From Alteripontixanthobacter maritimus (GTDB lineage: Bacteria; Pseudomonadota; Alphaproteobacteria; Sphingomonadales; Sphingomonadaceae): 64,000 nucleotides of DNA. Positions 1 through 8,148 of this stretch are shown piece by piece. The DNA lies in the NCBI RefSeq assembly GCF_003340475.1, contig NZ_QBKA01000002.1, positions 1,745,501-1,809,500 of the forward strand. Reading direction: 5' to 3'. The first letter of the stretch is position 1; each line of letters starts with the position of its first letter. The notes beneath the pieces are model-generated. The model had not been told where the DNA came from and made no database searches. It was given only the letters and a program-made list of their open reading frames with translations. The position numbers were made by a program, and so were the translations under genes.

Positions 1-124
1 ATTGCTCTCCCAGAACCACCGCGCCGGCCACGACCGGCCCAGCTAGCGGCCCTCGCCCTGCCTCGTCCACACCGATCACGATTTTACCGGACCCGAACGG
101 CGTTTGCGGCGTTCCAGACAACAT
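1..124 (-). CDS. rnhB: Ribonuclease HII, N-terminal fragment (cut by window edge)
   Basis: Only the first 41 codons lie in the window. The translation contains GVDEAGRGPLAGPVVAGAVV from about residue 18, the hallmark of RNase HII, with the catalytic Asp20-Glu21 pair and the G-R-G loop that reads the RNA-DNA junction. The enzyme removes ribonucleotides misincorporated into DNA and cuts RNA in RNA-DNA hybrids. The ATG used (124-122) overlaps the ATG of the divergent gene at 123, so there is no intergenic spacer. A start a few codons further in cannot be excluded, but this one gives a normal short N-terminus. Family identity is secure; the rest of the gene is off-window. Confidence 0.9.
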   Translation of the reverse strand, partial: MLSGTPQTPFGSGKIVIGVDEAGRGPLAGPVVAGAVVLGEQ

Positions 125-1325
125 GCAGAACTCTCTCCCGGCCAAGCGCGCCCTCTCGCTCCTTACCCTGTCACCCGCCTTGATGGCCATCGCAAGCTGC
201 GGCGGAGCGACGACCGGGGATAGTTCAGCCGAAGCGGTGAGTACGCCTGCGCCGACCATGTCCGCAGATGGTCAGTTCATGCAAACCGAATATGGCAGTT
301 TCAACGAACCATGGGCAGCGGCCTTTGCGCCCGGCACCCCGGTCCTGTTCGTTACCGAAAAGCCGGGGAGCATGAAGTTCGTCGATACCGTCACCGGCAA
401 GATGGGCACTGTGAGCGGCTTGCCCGAGGTCGATTATGGCGGCCAGGGCGGTCTGGGCGACATCGCGTTCCTGCCATCCGAAAGCGCCGCCACGCTGAAT
501 CGGCGTACGATCTTCCTGAGCTGGGCTGAAGCCGGTAGTGGGGATACGCGCGGTGCAGTCGTCGGCAAGGGTATGCTGATCTGCGACCAGGCGGACGAGT
601 GCCGCGTCGATAGCCTTGATATTATCTGGCGTCAGGCGCCCAAAGTGACAGGGCGCGGACACTATTCACACCGGATCGCGTTTTCCCCGGACGAGGCACA
701 CCTGTATATTGCTAGCGGCGACCGGCAGAAGAAAACCCCCGCGCAAGATACCGGCAACACGCTTGGAAGCATTGTCCGCCTGACGTTGGACGGCACACCC
801 GCCGCGGGCAATCCCTTCGCCGATCGGAACGGACCGACCAACCAGATCTGGTCCTACGGCCATCGCAACATCCTCGGCATGCAATTCGATGCCAGTGGAC
901 GACTATGGGGACTGGAGCACGGTCCTGCCGGCGGCGATGAACTGAATTTCATCGAGCGCGGTAAGAATTATGGTTGGCCGGTAGTCTCCGACGGGGACGA
1001 ATATGACGGGGGCAACATTCCCGATCATTCGACCCGCCCGGAGTTCGAAAGTTACGTAATAAACTGGACGCCAGTCATCGCACCAGGTGATTTTACGTTC
1101 TATTCCGGCAACGCGTTTCCAGCATGGCGCGGCGACGCGATTATCGCTGGTTTGAAGACCAACGCCCTGATCCGGGTCGAAATGGACGGAACCTCGGCGC
1201 GCGAAGTCGCCCGATATCCAATGGGTGAGCGGCTACGCGATGTGCTGGAGGGACCCGACGGTGCTTTGTGGGTACTGGAGGATGGCGATAACGCCAAACT
1301 CCTTAAGCTGATGCCCGCCGCATAA
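123..1325 (+). CDS. PQQ-dependent aldose sugar dehydrogenase-like lipoprotein
   Basis: A 400-residue protein of the soluble glucose/sorbosone dehydrogenase beta-propeller family (YliI/Asd type). It starts with a lipoprotein signal: a hydrophobic stretch ends in AIAS-C with Cys26 as the lipid attachment site, so it should sit in the periplasm on a membrane. Family signatures include EPWAAAFAPG, GGQGGLGDIAF, GDRQKKTPAQDTGNTLGSI, the RNILGMQFD blade and EHGPAGGDELN near residue 266. The family oxidises aldose sugars using PQQ and calcium. Whether this host makes PQQ cannot be told from this window. Its ATG overlaps the rnhB start on the other strand. The substrate is unknown. Confidence 0.85.
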   Translation: MQNSLPAKRALSLLTLSPALMAIASCGGATTGDSSAEAVSTPAPTMSADGQFMQTEYGSFNEPWAAAFAPGTPVLFVTEKPGSMKFVDTVTGKMGTVSGLPEVDYGGQGGLGDIAFLPSESAATLNRRTIFLSWAEAGSGDTRGAVVGKGMLICDQADECRVDSLDIIWRQAPKVTGRGHYSHRIAFSPDEAHLYIASGDRQKKTPAQDTGNTLGSIVRLTLDGTPAAGNPFADRNGPTNQIWSYGHRNILGMQFDASGRLWGLEHGPAGGDELNFIERGKNYGWPVVSDGDEYDGGNIPDHSTRPEFESYVINWTPVIAPGDFTFYSGNAFPAWRGDAIIAGLKTNALIRVEMDGTSAREVARYPMGERLRDVLEGPDGALWVLEDGDNAKLLKLMPAA

Positions 1326-1366
1326 CAGGCTCGACAGCAGCAGGGCTTTGCGCCAACGGCGCTGCC

Positions 1367-1906
1367 ATGCCGACATTGGTGCCACTGGACGCGGTCGAAC
1401 CCGCCCTGATCGAAAAGCTGCTGGATGCCGCTTTTGGACAGGAGCGCCACGCGAAAACCGCCTACCGCATCCGCGAGCAAACCGATTGGCTCCCAGGACT
1501 TAGCTTTGCCGCTCTGGATGATGATGACTATCTTGCCGGTACCATCCAGCTTTGGCCGGTTGCGCTGACAGACAAGAAGGGCCGGCCGCACCCCTTGGTC
1601 ATGGTGGGACCGGTTGCGGTCCTTCCGGCCTTGCAAGGTGAAGGCATTGGCAAGGCGTTGATGCTGGCGGCGCTGGAAGCTCTGGGCGAGCCGGCCGCAC
1701 TGCCGCAAATCATGATCGGCGATCCCGACTATTACGGACGGTTTTTTGGCTTTACCGCCGACTATACCGGCGACTGGCATTGCCCCGGGCCGTTTGAGCA
1801 TGAGCGCCTGCTGCTGCGCACCGACAACCCGGCAGTTCTGCCAAACCACGGGATGCTCGGCCCCTGGACTGCCGAAACAGCGCGAGCGAAGCAAACGAGC
1901 CGATAG
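1367..1906 (+). CDS. GNAT-family N-acetyltransferase (YhbS-like)
   Basis: A 179-residue acetyltransferase. The acetyl-CoA-binding motif A is visible as VAVLPALQGEGIGKALMLAA (about residues 83-102), followed by GDPDYYGRFFGF, which is typical of YhbS-like GNAT proteins. Such proteins transfer an acetyl group from acetyl-CoA to an amine; the acceptor cannot be predicted. It lies 41 bp after the sugar dehydrogenase and is followed on the same strand by a DUF1285 gene, so co-transcription is possible. Confidence 0.85.
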   Translation: MPTLVPLDAVEPALIEKLLDAAFGQERHAKTAYRIREQTDWLPGLSFAALDDDDYLAGTIQLWPVALTDKKGRPHPLVMVGPVAVLPALQGEGIGKALMLAALEALGEPAALPQIMIGDPDYYGRFFGFTADYTGDWHCPGPFEHERLLLRTDNPAVLPNHGMLGPWTAETARAKQTSR

Positions 1907-1979
1907 AACTGAGCACCTGCTTCGCGCTACGCATCACGGCCCTTGGCGCTGGCCCACCATTCTGGCATTCCCTGCTGCG

Positions 1980-2540
1980 ATGCCATACGAACCACCCCCA
2001 GAAATCGCTGGAATGTCACTGACACAGCTCGCGCAAGCGGTCGCTGATCGGCGCCTGCCGCCCGTTGAACAATGGTCGCCTCAGCATCACGGCGATAGCG
2101 GAATGCGGATCGCGGCGGATGGCAGCTGGTCGCATGACGGTTCCCACATATCCCGGCCAGCAATGGTACGCGCCTTTGCCTCGCTCCTGCTGCGCGAGGA
2201 TGACGGACAGCATTATCTTGTGACCCCGGTACAGAAGCTGACGATCGCAGTGGAGGATGCCGCCTTTATTGCCACCGACGCCGCACAGAACGACGGGGCT
2301 CTCGCGTTTCGGCTGAATACTGACGATCTTGTACTCGCCGGACCCGATAATCCGTTAACGGCGCGCGGGAATAGCGAGACGCCTGCCCTGTATCTGGCAG
2401 TCCGGCGCGGGTGCGAGGCGCGGCTCAATCGTTCCACCTACCAGCAGGTGGCGCAAATTGCGCTGGACGCCGCAACTGACGGAAGCGAGGACTGGCGCAT
2501 AACCAGCCAGGGTGCATCCTTCTCGCTTATTCCCGAATGA
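1980..2540 (+). CDS. DUF1285 family protein
   Basis: A 186-residue protein recognised as DUF1285 from the pattern PPVEQWSPQHHGDSGMRIAADGSW..HDGSHISRPAMVRAFASLLLRE and the C-terminal block LYLAVRRGCEARLNRSTYQQ. No signal peptide or membrane segment is present and the function of the family is not established. The ATG at 1980 (MPYEPPPEIAG) was chosen because the reading frame further upstream only mirrors the GNAT gene. Its stop overlaps the start of the NUDIX gene (ATGA), indicating translational coupling. In related genomes I expect DUF1285, NUDIX and CCA transferase to travel together, as they do here. Confidence 0.85.
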   Translation: MPYEPPPEIAGMSLTQLAQAVADRRLPPVEQWSPQHHGDSGMRIAADGSWSHDGSHISRPAMVRAFASLLLREDDGQHYLVTPVQKLTIAVEDAAFIATDAAQNDGALAFRLNTDDLVLAGPDNPLTARGNSETPALYLAVRRGCEARLNRSTYQQVAQIALDAATDGSEDWRITSQGASFSLIPE

Positions 2541-3157
2541 CCGACCTGTTCAGCCGGTTGCAGCGCATCTTCGACGATGGGCATGGCGATATCGGGCAAC
2601 CCCGGGTGGCGTCTCCCGACCTGCTGACAGATGCGCGATTTGCCAGCGGTACGCCGCAGCCTGCCGCCGTCCTGATTGCCGTGACGAACCGCCCGCAGCC
2701 CGGCGTAATCCTGACCCGGCGACCCAAAGACATGCGCGATCATCCGGGACAGGTCGCTTTCCCCGGAGGCAAGATCGACACCGGCGAGGATGCCGTGACC
2801 GCCGCCCTGCGCGAAGCTCGCGAAGAACTCGCCATGGAAACCCATCACGTGGACATAATCGGCGCGACCGACAGATATGTGACCGGCACCGGCTTCGAGA
2901 TTACGCCGGTATTAGGCGTTGTCCCGCCGGACCTGCCGCTGGTGCCCAATCCGGGCGAGGTGGAAAGCTGGTTCGAGGTGCCGCTTGCCCTGCTCCTCGA
3001 CGAGCAAAACTACGAACGCCGCGAGACATTTTGGCGCGGTGCCAACCGGCAGTATTTCGAACTGCACTACGACAGTTACCGCATTTGGGGGGTGACGGCA
3101 GCGATCATCATCAACCTCACCCGGCGAATGCGGCTGACGGAGCTCATCGATGGGTAA
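2537..3157 (+). CDS. NUDIX hydrolase, CoA pyrophosphatase type
   Basis: A 206-residue NUDIX protein. The Nudix box runs from about residue 76: GGKIDTGEDAVTAALREARE followed by EL, with the metal-binding REAREEL helix intact. The preceding GVILTRRPKDMRDHPGQVAFP and following ATDRYVTGTGFEITPVLG are characteristic of the NudL/CoA-diphosphatase branch. That branch hydrolyses CoA and CoA derivatives to phosphopantetheine products and 3',5'-ADP. The start overlaps the DUF1285 stop by four bases and the end overlaps the CCA transferase by eight, so this is a compact operon. Substrate assignment is by family only. Confidence 0.9.
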   Translation: MTDLFSRLQRIFDDGHGDIGQPRVASPDLLTDARFASGTPQPAAVLIAVTNRPQPGVILTRRPKDMRDHPGQVAFPGGKIDTGEDAVTAALREAREELAMETHHVDIIGATDRYVTGTGFEITPVLGVVPPDLPLVPNPGEVESWFEVPLALLLDEQNYERRETFWRGANRQYFELHYDSYRIWGVTAAIIINLTRRMRLTELIDG

Positions 3158-4349
3158 GGCATTTCCCGACAGGCTACCTGCCGCCAGCTGGATGCAGCGC
3201 GAGGGCATGGACGCTCTGGTCGCCGCGCTCGGGGCGGACCAGATGCGGTGGGTCGGCGGGGCCGTGCGCGACACGCTATTGGACCTGCCGGTCAGCGATG
3301 TGGACGTGGCCACTCTGCACCATCCGCAAACGGTAATCAATTTGTGCACGGCAGCCGGCATTCGCACCATACCCACGGGTATCGAGCACGGCACCGTAAC
3401 CGCGATACTGCCCGGCGGACCGGTCGAAGTAACCACCTTGAGGCGCGACGTGGCGACCGATGGACGGCGCGCGACAATCGCCTTCGCCACCGATTGGCGC
3501 GACGATGCAGCGCGGCGCGATTTTACAATCAACGCGCTCTACGCCCATCCCGAAACACTGACGATCGACGACTATTTCGGCGGCCTGAGCGATCTGGCGG
3601 CCCGGCACGTACGCTTCATCGGCGACGCCGCAACTCGCATTCGAGAAGACCACTTGCGCATCCTGCGCTATGTCCGCTTCCGCGCGCGCTTCGGCGATAT
3701 GAAGCGGACGGACGGTGAAGCTGAGAATGCCTGTCATGCGCTGGCGCACACGGTCGAGGACCTGTCGCGTGAACGGATCGGCTGGGAATTGACGCGTATT
3801 ATGGCTTTGCCCGACCCGACCGGAGCAACGGATATGTTGATGCGATTGGACGTGCTACACCGCGTTGTTCCGGGGCTGGCGAATGAGGCAACGAAACACT
3901 TGGCGGCGCTGGTCGACGCCGAACAGGCGAACGACGTGCATCCCGATCCCGTCCGGCGCCTTGCCGCCTTGATACCGGCCACATCCACAGCTGCTGCGAA
4001 ACTTGCGAAGGCGCTGCGGCTCTCCAGTGCGCAATCGCAGGCGCTGCGCTGCCTTGCCGGGCGCGATGTCGATGACACCGCGCAACCGCGCCGTCTGGCG
4101 TTCGAACATGGACTCGAATGTGCAATCGGTCGCTTGCTGCTGGCTGGCAGCGATCTGGCTGATCTTCTCGGCTGGGCACCGCCAGCGTTTCCGCTATCCG
4201 GCAGCGATGTACTCGCACGTGGCGTAAGGCCCGGGCCGGAGGTAGGACGGGTCATGCGGACCGTGCAGGACCGTTGGATCGAGGAAGATTTCCCACCCCG
4301 CACGCGGGTATTAACGCTGTTGGAACGTGAAATAAACAAATCCGATTAA
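3150..4349 (+). CDS. CCA tRNA nucleotidyltransferase / poly(A) polymerase family
   Basis: A 399-residue class II nucleotidyltransferase. The head domain carries WVGGAVRDTLLD and the catalytic SDVDVAT (Asp-x-Asp) around residues 33-55. It then has IEHGTVTAI, the nucleotide-selecting RRDFTINAL and REDHLRILRYVRFRARFGD, all diagnostic of enzymes that add or repair the 3'-terminal CCA of tRNA. The C-terminal half is the alpha-helical tRNA-binding part. It is the last gene of the 1.37-4.35 kb run. Both tRNAs in this window already encode CCA, so here the enzyme would mainly repair ends. Confidence 0.9.
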   Translation: MGKAFPDRLPAASWMQREGMDALVAALGADQMRWVGGAVRDTLLDLPVSDVDVATLHHPQTVINLCTAAGIRTIPTGIEHGTVTAILPGGPVEVTTLRRDVATDGRRATIAFATDWRDDAARRDFTINALYAHPETLTIDDYFGGLSDLAARHVRFIGDAATRIREDHLRILRYVRFRARFGDMKRTDGEAENACHALAHTVEDLSRERIGWELTRIMALPDPTGATDMLMRLDVLHRVVPGLANEATKHLAALVDAEQANDVHPDPVRRLAALIPATSTAAAKLAKALRLSSAQSQALRCLAGRDVDDTAQPRRLAFEHGLECAIGRLLLAGSDLADLLGWAPPAFPLSGSDVLARGVRPGPEVGRVMRTVQDRWIEEDFPPRTRVLTLLEREINKSD

Positions 4350-4375
4350 GTGAAAACAAATTGGCCGAGCTTGTG

Positions 4376-4407
4376 TCGTTCATAAAATAGTCACTCTGTA
4401 TGAACGA
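4376..4407. promoter_or_regulatory. 9-bp perfect inverted repeat, possible operator
   Basis: TCGTTCATA (4376-4384) and TATGAACGA (4399-4407) are exact reverse complements separated by 14 bp, giving about 23 bp from arm centre to arm centre. The repeat lies in the 155-bp gap upstream of the exported protein at 4505 and does not resemble a terminator (no T-run). A dimeric regulator binding two major-groove faces is the natural reading, but the regulator is unknown. Confidence 0.4.
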
Positions 4408-4504
4408 AAAGCAAATATCCGTCGTTTACGGAAACTTCCCGGCACGCTTCACCGCGCTGTTCTGAATTTATTTTTATTGTTACCGGACAAGGGATCATAG
4501 CCAG

Positions 4505-5017
4505 ATGAAGAACTATTTCGCCCTATCAGCCGCCGCCTTGGCGACGTTTGCCATGCCCGCATCCGCAATCGCGCAGCAGGCCGATTGTGTCAGCCGCGCC
4601 GAAAGCCGCGCGGTTACCGCCAATCTGCTGCCGCCGCTTTTGAAAAGCACAGCCAAGCGTTGCACGCCGAAGCTGGGTAATGGCAGCTATCTGGCGACCA
4701 ATGCCGACCGGCTGGCGGACCGCCTGACACCGATTGCGGACCGCAACCTGCCCGCAACCGTGAGCGCGATAGAGCGGATCGGGGGGAATCCGCTTCCAAA
4801 TAATCCTGCACTGATCGAATTTGGCCGCGCCGCGATTGCGGACGGCATTACCAAGGAATTCAGTACCGAAACATGCGATGTGGTCGACCGCCTAACCCGC
4901 GAACTGGCTCCGTTGCCGCCGGAAAATTTCGTGAACGTCTTCGCCTTGTTCTTGCAGGCCGGGATCGATGGAAGCGAACAGTCGCCGCTGAAAGTCTGCA
5001 AGGCCGAGCGCAGCTGA
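4505..5017 (+). CDS. Exported protein of unknown function
   Basis: A 170-residue protein I do not recognise. It has a clear Sec signal peptide (MKNYFALSAAALATFAMPAS followed by AIA-QQ, cleavage near residue 24). The mature part is periplasmic, about 145 residues, with Cys residues near positions 28, 53, 124 and 164 that could form two disulfides. No membrane segment follows. It stands alone between the CCA-transferase operon and the convergent parC gene and has its own AT-rich upstream region with an inverted repeat at 4376-4407. Confidence 0.75.
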   Translation: MKNYFALSAAALATFAMPASAIAQQADCVSRAESRAVTANLLPPLLKSTAKRCTPKLGNGSYLATNADRLADRLTPIADRNLPATVSAIERIGGNPLPNNPALIEFGRAAIADGITKEFSTETCDVVDRLTRELAPLPPENFVNVFALFLQAGIDGSEQSPLKVCKAERS

Positions 5018-5032
5018 TCGGGGTTGGAAATG

Positions 5033-5065
5033 TAGGGCGGTGAGGCAATAATATTCGCCGCCCTA
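5033..5065. terminator. Possible terminator hairpin between convergent genes
   Basis: TAGGGCGG (5033-5040) pairs perfectly with CCGCCCTA (5058-5065) across a 17-nt loop. It sits 15 bp after the stop of the exported protein and 22 bp before the parC stop. Only a weak T-rich tail (TTCCTT) follows on the plus strand, so its strength as an intrinsic terminator is uncertain. Confidence 0.4.
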
Positions 5066-5086
5066 TTCCTTATAAACGCCCGTTTT

Positions 5087-7396
5087 TCAGAACAAATTGT
5101 CCTTCGGGAAACCCTGTGGCGGCATCCGGCCCGCAGCTCCGCGTGCTACCTTCCACTGCCAGATTTCGTTTTCGGTGCGAGTACGATCGCCCTTGCCGCC
5201 CATTTGCCAGCTCAGCCCTTCTTCCAGCGTAAAAGTGGTCGCGTCCGCCAAGCCGCCATCTCGGTAGCGTTGCAGCATGACGCCCTGCCCGCGCGCCAGA
5301 ACCGGCAGTTCTTCAAGGTTAAATACCACTAGCTTACGGTTTTCGCCCACTACCGCGACATGATCGTGGCTGGGATTTATTTCCTTCACTACGGTCAGAT
5401 CGGTGCCAGCCTTCACATTGACGACCTGCCGCCCCTTGCGCGTCTCAGCCAGCAATTCGTCGGTCTGCGCTGCAAACCCCTTCCCATTGCTCGCCGCAAT
5501 CAATAGCTGGCCACCCTTCCGGTGCAGCCGTAACGCGACGATTGGGGCATCCGCGTCGATATCGACCATTCCGCGTACCGGCTCACCAAAGCCGCGTGCG
5601 CCCGGCAGCTTGTCGGCGCCGAGGGTGTAAAACCGGCCATTACCGGCTGCCAGCAGCAGCTTGTCAGTGGTCTGGGCGTGGAGCGCAAAAGCCGGGCCGT
5701 CGCCATCCTTGTACTTGAACTCCGCACCATTGCCGTCGGCACCCAGATCGACGTGCCCCTTCGCGGCGCGGATCCAGCCACGCTCGGAAAGGATGACGGT
5801 CACCGGCTCCTTCTCGATCATGGCATCCATACTGAATTCCACGGCCGGTGCGGCTTCGGCAATGGTGGTGCGGCGGCGGCCAAGGGTAGTGTCTTCGGCA
5901 TAGTCCTTGCGCAGTTCGGTCAGGTCGCGCTTCAACCGCGTACGCTGCCGGGCAGGCGAGGCGAGCAATTTGTCCAGCCCGTCCTGCTCCTTCAACAAAG
6001 CATCCTTCTCGCCGCGCAGCTGCATTTCCTCCAGCTTGCGCAAGGATCGCAGACGCATGTTCAGGATGGCTTCGGCTTGCCGGTCGGTCAGCTCGAACTC
6101 GGCCATCATTATCTGTTTCGGCTCGTCCTCGGTGCGGATGATCTCGATCACCCGGTCGAGATTGAGGAAGGCGGCGATGTAGCCGTCGACCAGTTCCAGC
6201 CGCCGCGCGATCTGCTCCAACCGGTGCCGCGTACGGCGCTGCAGGATGTCGATCTGAGATGCCGTCCAGTTCGTCAGCAGCTCCTTCAGCCCCATGACCA
6301 TCGGCGTACGGGTGGCGTCCAGCACGTTGAGGTTAAGGCCGAACCGCATTTCCAGATCGGTCAGCTTGTAGAGCGATTCCTTCAGCAATTCGGGATCGAC
6401 ATTGCGGTTGCGCGGCACCAGCACCAGCCGGATATCCTCGTCGCTCTCATCGCGCACGTCTTCCAGGATCGGCAGTTTCCTGTCGGCGATCAGCTGGGCG
6501 ATCTGTTCGATCAGTTTGCCCTTCTGCACCTGATACGGAATTTCGCTGATTACGAGCTGGTACTGCCCGCCGCCCAGCCGTTCGATCCCGGCGTCGCGAT
6601 CGTCAGCCTTCTCCGCTTCGGACGCATGAAACCGCCCGCGCACGCGAAAGCTGCCGCGCCCGGTTTCATAGGCCTTGGATATGCTGTCGGCACTGTCGAC
6701 GATTAGCCCACCGGTCGGCAGGTCGGGCCCGTGGAACAGCTCCATCAAACGGTCATGTTCGACTGAAGGATTGTCGATCAGCTCCAGCGTCGCATCGATG
6801 ATTTCCGCGACATTGTGGCTCGGCACGTTGGTCGCCATGCCAACCGCGATGCCGCTGGTACCGTTGGCCAGCAGATTGGGGAACAGGCCGGGCATCAGCT
6901 CCGGCTCTTCTTCCTCGCCATTATAGGTCGGGATGAAATCGACCGTGCCCGCATCCAGCCCTTCCATCAGCTGCATAGCGGTCTTGGTCAGGCGGGCTTC
7001 GGTATAGCGGTAGGCGGCGGCGTTATCGCCGTCGATATTACCGAAGTTGCCCTGCCCTTCCACCAGAGGATAGCGAAGGGAGAAATTCTGTGCGAGCCGA
7101 ACCATCGCGTCATAAGCGGCGGTGTCGCCATGCGGGTGATACTTGCCGATCACCTCGCCCACCACGCGGGCGGATTTTTTGAACGTGTTGCCGGGGTCCA
7201 GCTTCAATTGCCGCATGGTCCACAGAAGACGGCGATGGACGGGCTTCAGGCCGTCGCGCAGATCGGGCAGCGAACGGGCTGTGATCGTGGACAGCGCATA
7301 GACCAGATAGCGCTCCGAAAGCGCGGAATCGAAGGGTGCATCGACGATCGCATCGAAATCGTCGGGCTGTTCCAGGTCGATAGTATCTTTGGCCAT
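5087..7396 (-). CDS. parC: DNA topoisomerase IV subunit A
   Basis: A 769-residue type IIA topoisomerase breakage-rejoining subunit. It shows [40 protein letters not shown], the [11 protein letters not shown] loop and AAYRYTEAR, which carries the active-site Tyr. The C-terminal part has the beta-propeller blades that wrap DNA. ParC rather than GyrA is inferred from length, the short divergent C-terminal domain and the missing canonical GyrA-box; it should decatenate replicated chromosomes with ParE. The residue equivalent to the quinolone-resistance serine (HPHGDS) is Thr here. ATG at 7396-7394. Converges on the 4505 gene. Confidence 0.88.
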   Translation of the reverse strand: MAKDTIDLEQPDDFDAIVDAPFDSALSERYLVYALSTITARSLPDLRDGLKPVHRRLLWTMRQLKLDPGNTFKKSARVVGEVIGKYHPHGDTAAYDAMVRLAQNFSLRYPLVEGQGNFGNIDGDNAAAYRYTEARLTKTAMQLMEGLDAGTVDFIPTYNGEEEEPELMPGLFPNLLANGTSGIAVGMATNVPSHNVAEIIDATLELIDNPSVEHDRLMELFHGPDLPTGGLIVDSADSISKAYETGRGSFRVRGRFHASEAEKADDRDAGIERLGGGQYQLVISEIPYQVQKGKLIEQIAQLIADRKLPILEDVRDESDEDIRLVLVPRNRNVDPELLKESLYKLTDLEMRFGLNLNVLDATRTPMVMGLKELLTNWTASQIDILQRRTRHRLEQIARRLELVDGYIAAFLNLDRVIEIIRTEDEPKQIMMAEFELTDRQAEAILNMRLRSLRKLEEMQLRGEKDALLKEQDGLDKLLASPARQRTRLKRDLTELRKDYAEDTTLGRRRTTIAEAAPAVEFSMDAMIEKEPVTVILSERGWIRAAKGHVDLGADGNGAEFKYKDGDGPAFALHAQTTDKLLLAAGNGRFYTLGADKLPGARGFGEPVRGMVDIDADAPIVALRLHRKGGQLLIAASNGKGFAAQTDELLAETRKGRQVVNVKAGTDLTVVKEINPSHDHVAVVGENRKLVVFNLEELPVLARGQGVMLQRYRDGGLADATTFTLEEGLSWQMGGKGDRTRTENEIWQWKVARGAAGRMPPQGFPKDNLF

Positions 7397-7495
7397 ACCG
7401 CCCGCTCTATCACCGGGACGCGCTGCCTAACAGAAGGGAACCATGGCCTTTCCCCACGCATTGAACGGACAACAGCAAATGAAGGAAATAAACCG

Positions 7496-8035
7496 ATGAA
7501 ACATGTACTCATTCTCTCCACCAATGGCTTCGAACAGTCCGAACTGATGGACCCGAAAGCCAATCTGGAAAATGCGGGTATCAAGACGACCGTAGCAAGC
7601 CTGGAAGATGGCGAGATCAAGGGTTGGGATGGCGGCGATTGGGGCAAGAGCGTCGCAGTCGATATCACGGTCGGCGATGTGAAAGTAGACGATTATGACG
7701 CCTTGCTTCTACCCGGTGGCCAGATCAATCCTGACCTCCTGCGCGTGAATGACGATGCGGTCCAGATCGTGCGCGATTTCGCAAAAGCGGACAAGCCGAT
7801 CGCCGCGATCTGCCATGCCCCATGGCTTTTGATCGAAGCCGGGCTGGTCGAAGGCAAGACACTGACCAGCTATCATTCGATAAGCACCGACATGAAGAAT
7901 GCCGGGGCAAACTTCGTCGACCAAGAAGTGGCGCGGGATGGCAATCTTATCACCAGCCGCAACCCGGACGACATTCCCGCCTTTTCGCAGGCATTGATTG
8001 ATATGGTCGAAGGGAGCGCCGCCAAGGCTGCCTAA
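7496..8035 (+). CDS. DJ-1/PfpI-family protein (YhbO-like)
   Basis: A 179-residue type 1 glutamine-amidotransferase-like protein of the PfpI/YhbO group. The nucleophile elbow AICHAPWLLIEAG holds the reactive Cys near residue 104. The family glutamate lies in NGFEQSEL (near residue 14), and LLLPGGQINPDLLR is the upstream loop. Relatives have been described as proteases, chaperones or protein/methylglyoxal deglycases in stress tolerance; the sequence does not decide between these. The ATG at 7496 follows an A/G-rich ribosome site (GAAGGAAAT). It is monocistronic and ends in a strong terminator. Confidence 0.88.
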   Translation: MKHVLILSTNGFEQSELMDPKANLENAGIKTTVASLEDGEIKGWDGGDWGKSVAVDITVGDVKVDDYDALLLPGGQINPDLLRVNDDAVQIVRDFAKADKPIAAICHAPWLLIEAGLVEGKTLTSYHSISTDMKNAGANFVDQEVARDGNLITSRNPDDIPAFSQALIDMVEGSAAKAA

Positions 8036-8056
8036 CGCCCTTTCGACCAAACTCTT

Positions 8057-8092
8057 AAAAGGTCCGCCGCTTCCATTCGGCGGACCTTTTTT
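8057..8092 (+). terminator. Intrinsic terminator of the PfpI-like gene
   Basis: GGTCCGCCG (8061-8069) pairs with CGGCGGACC (8078-8086) around an 8-nt loop. The stem is flanked by AAAA on the left and a run of T on the right, so the stem extends with A-T pairs and the tail is a textbook U-tract. Confidence 0.9.
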
Positions 8093-8148
8093 ATTGATCT
8101 CTTCTATGTTCTCGCGAAAGTAGCGCTTTTCTTCTTTAGGGGGGTTAT

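Noticed and set aside
4350-4504. CRISPR-like or tandem repeat in the AT-rich gap before the exported protein
   Set aside because: Only one inverted repeat pair is present; there are no regularly spaced direct repeats. No CRISPR array was found anywhere in the window.
5678-6706. 342-codon plus-strand frame inside parC
   Set aside because: Antisense shadow of the ParC coding sequence; composition (Gln/Leu/His-rich) and lack of motifs show it is not a protein gene.
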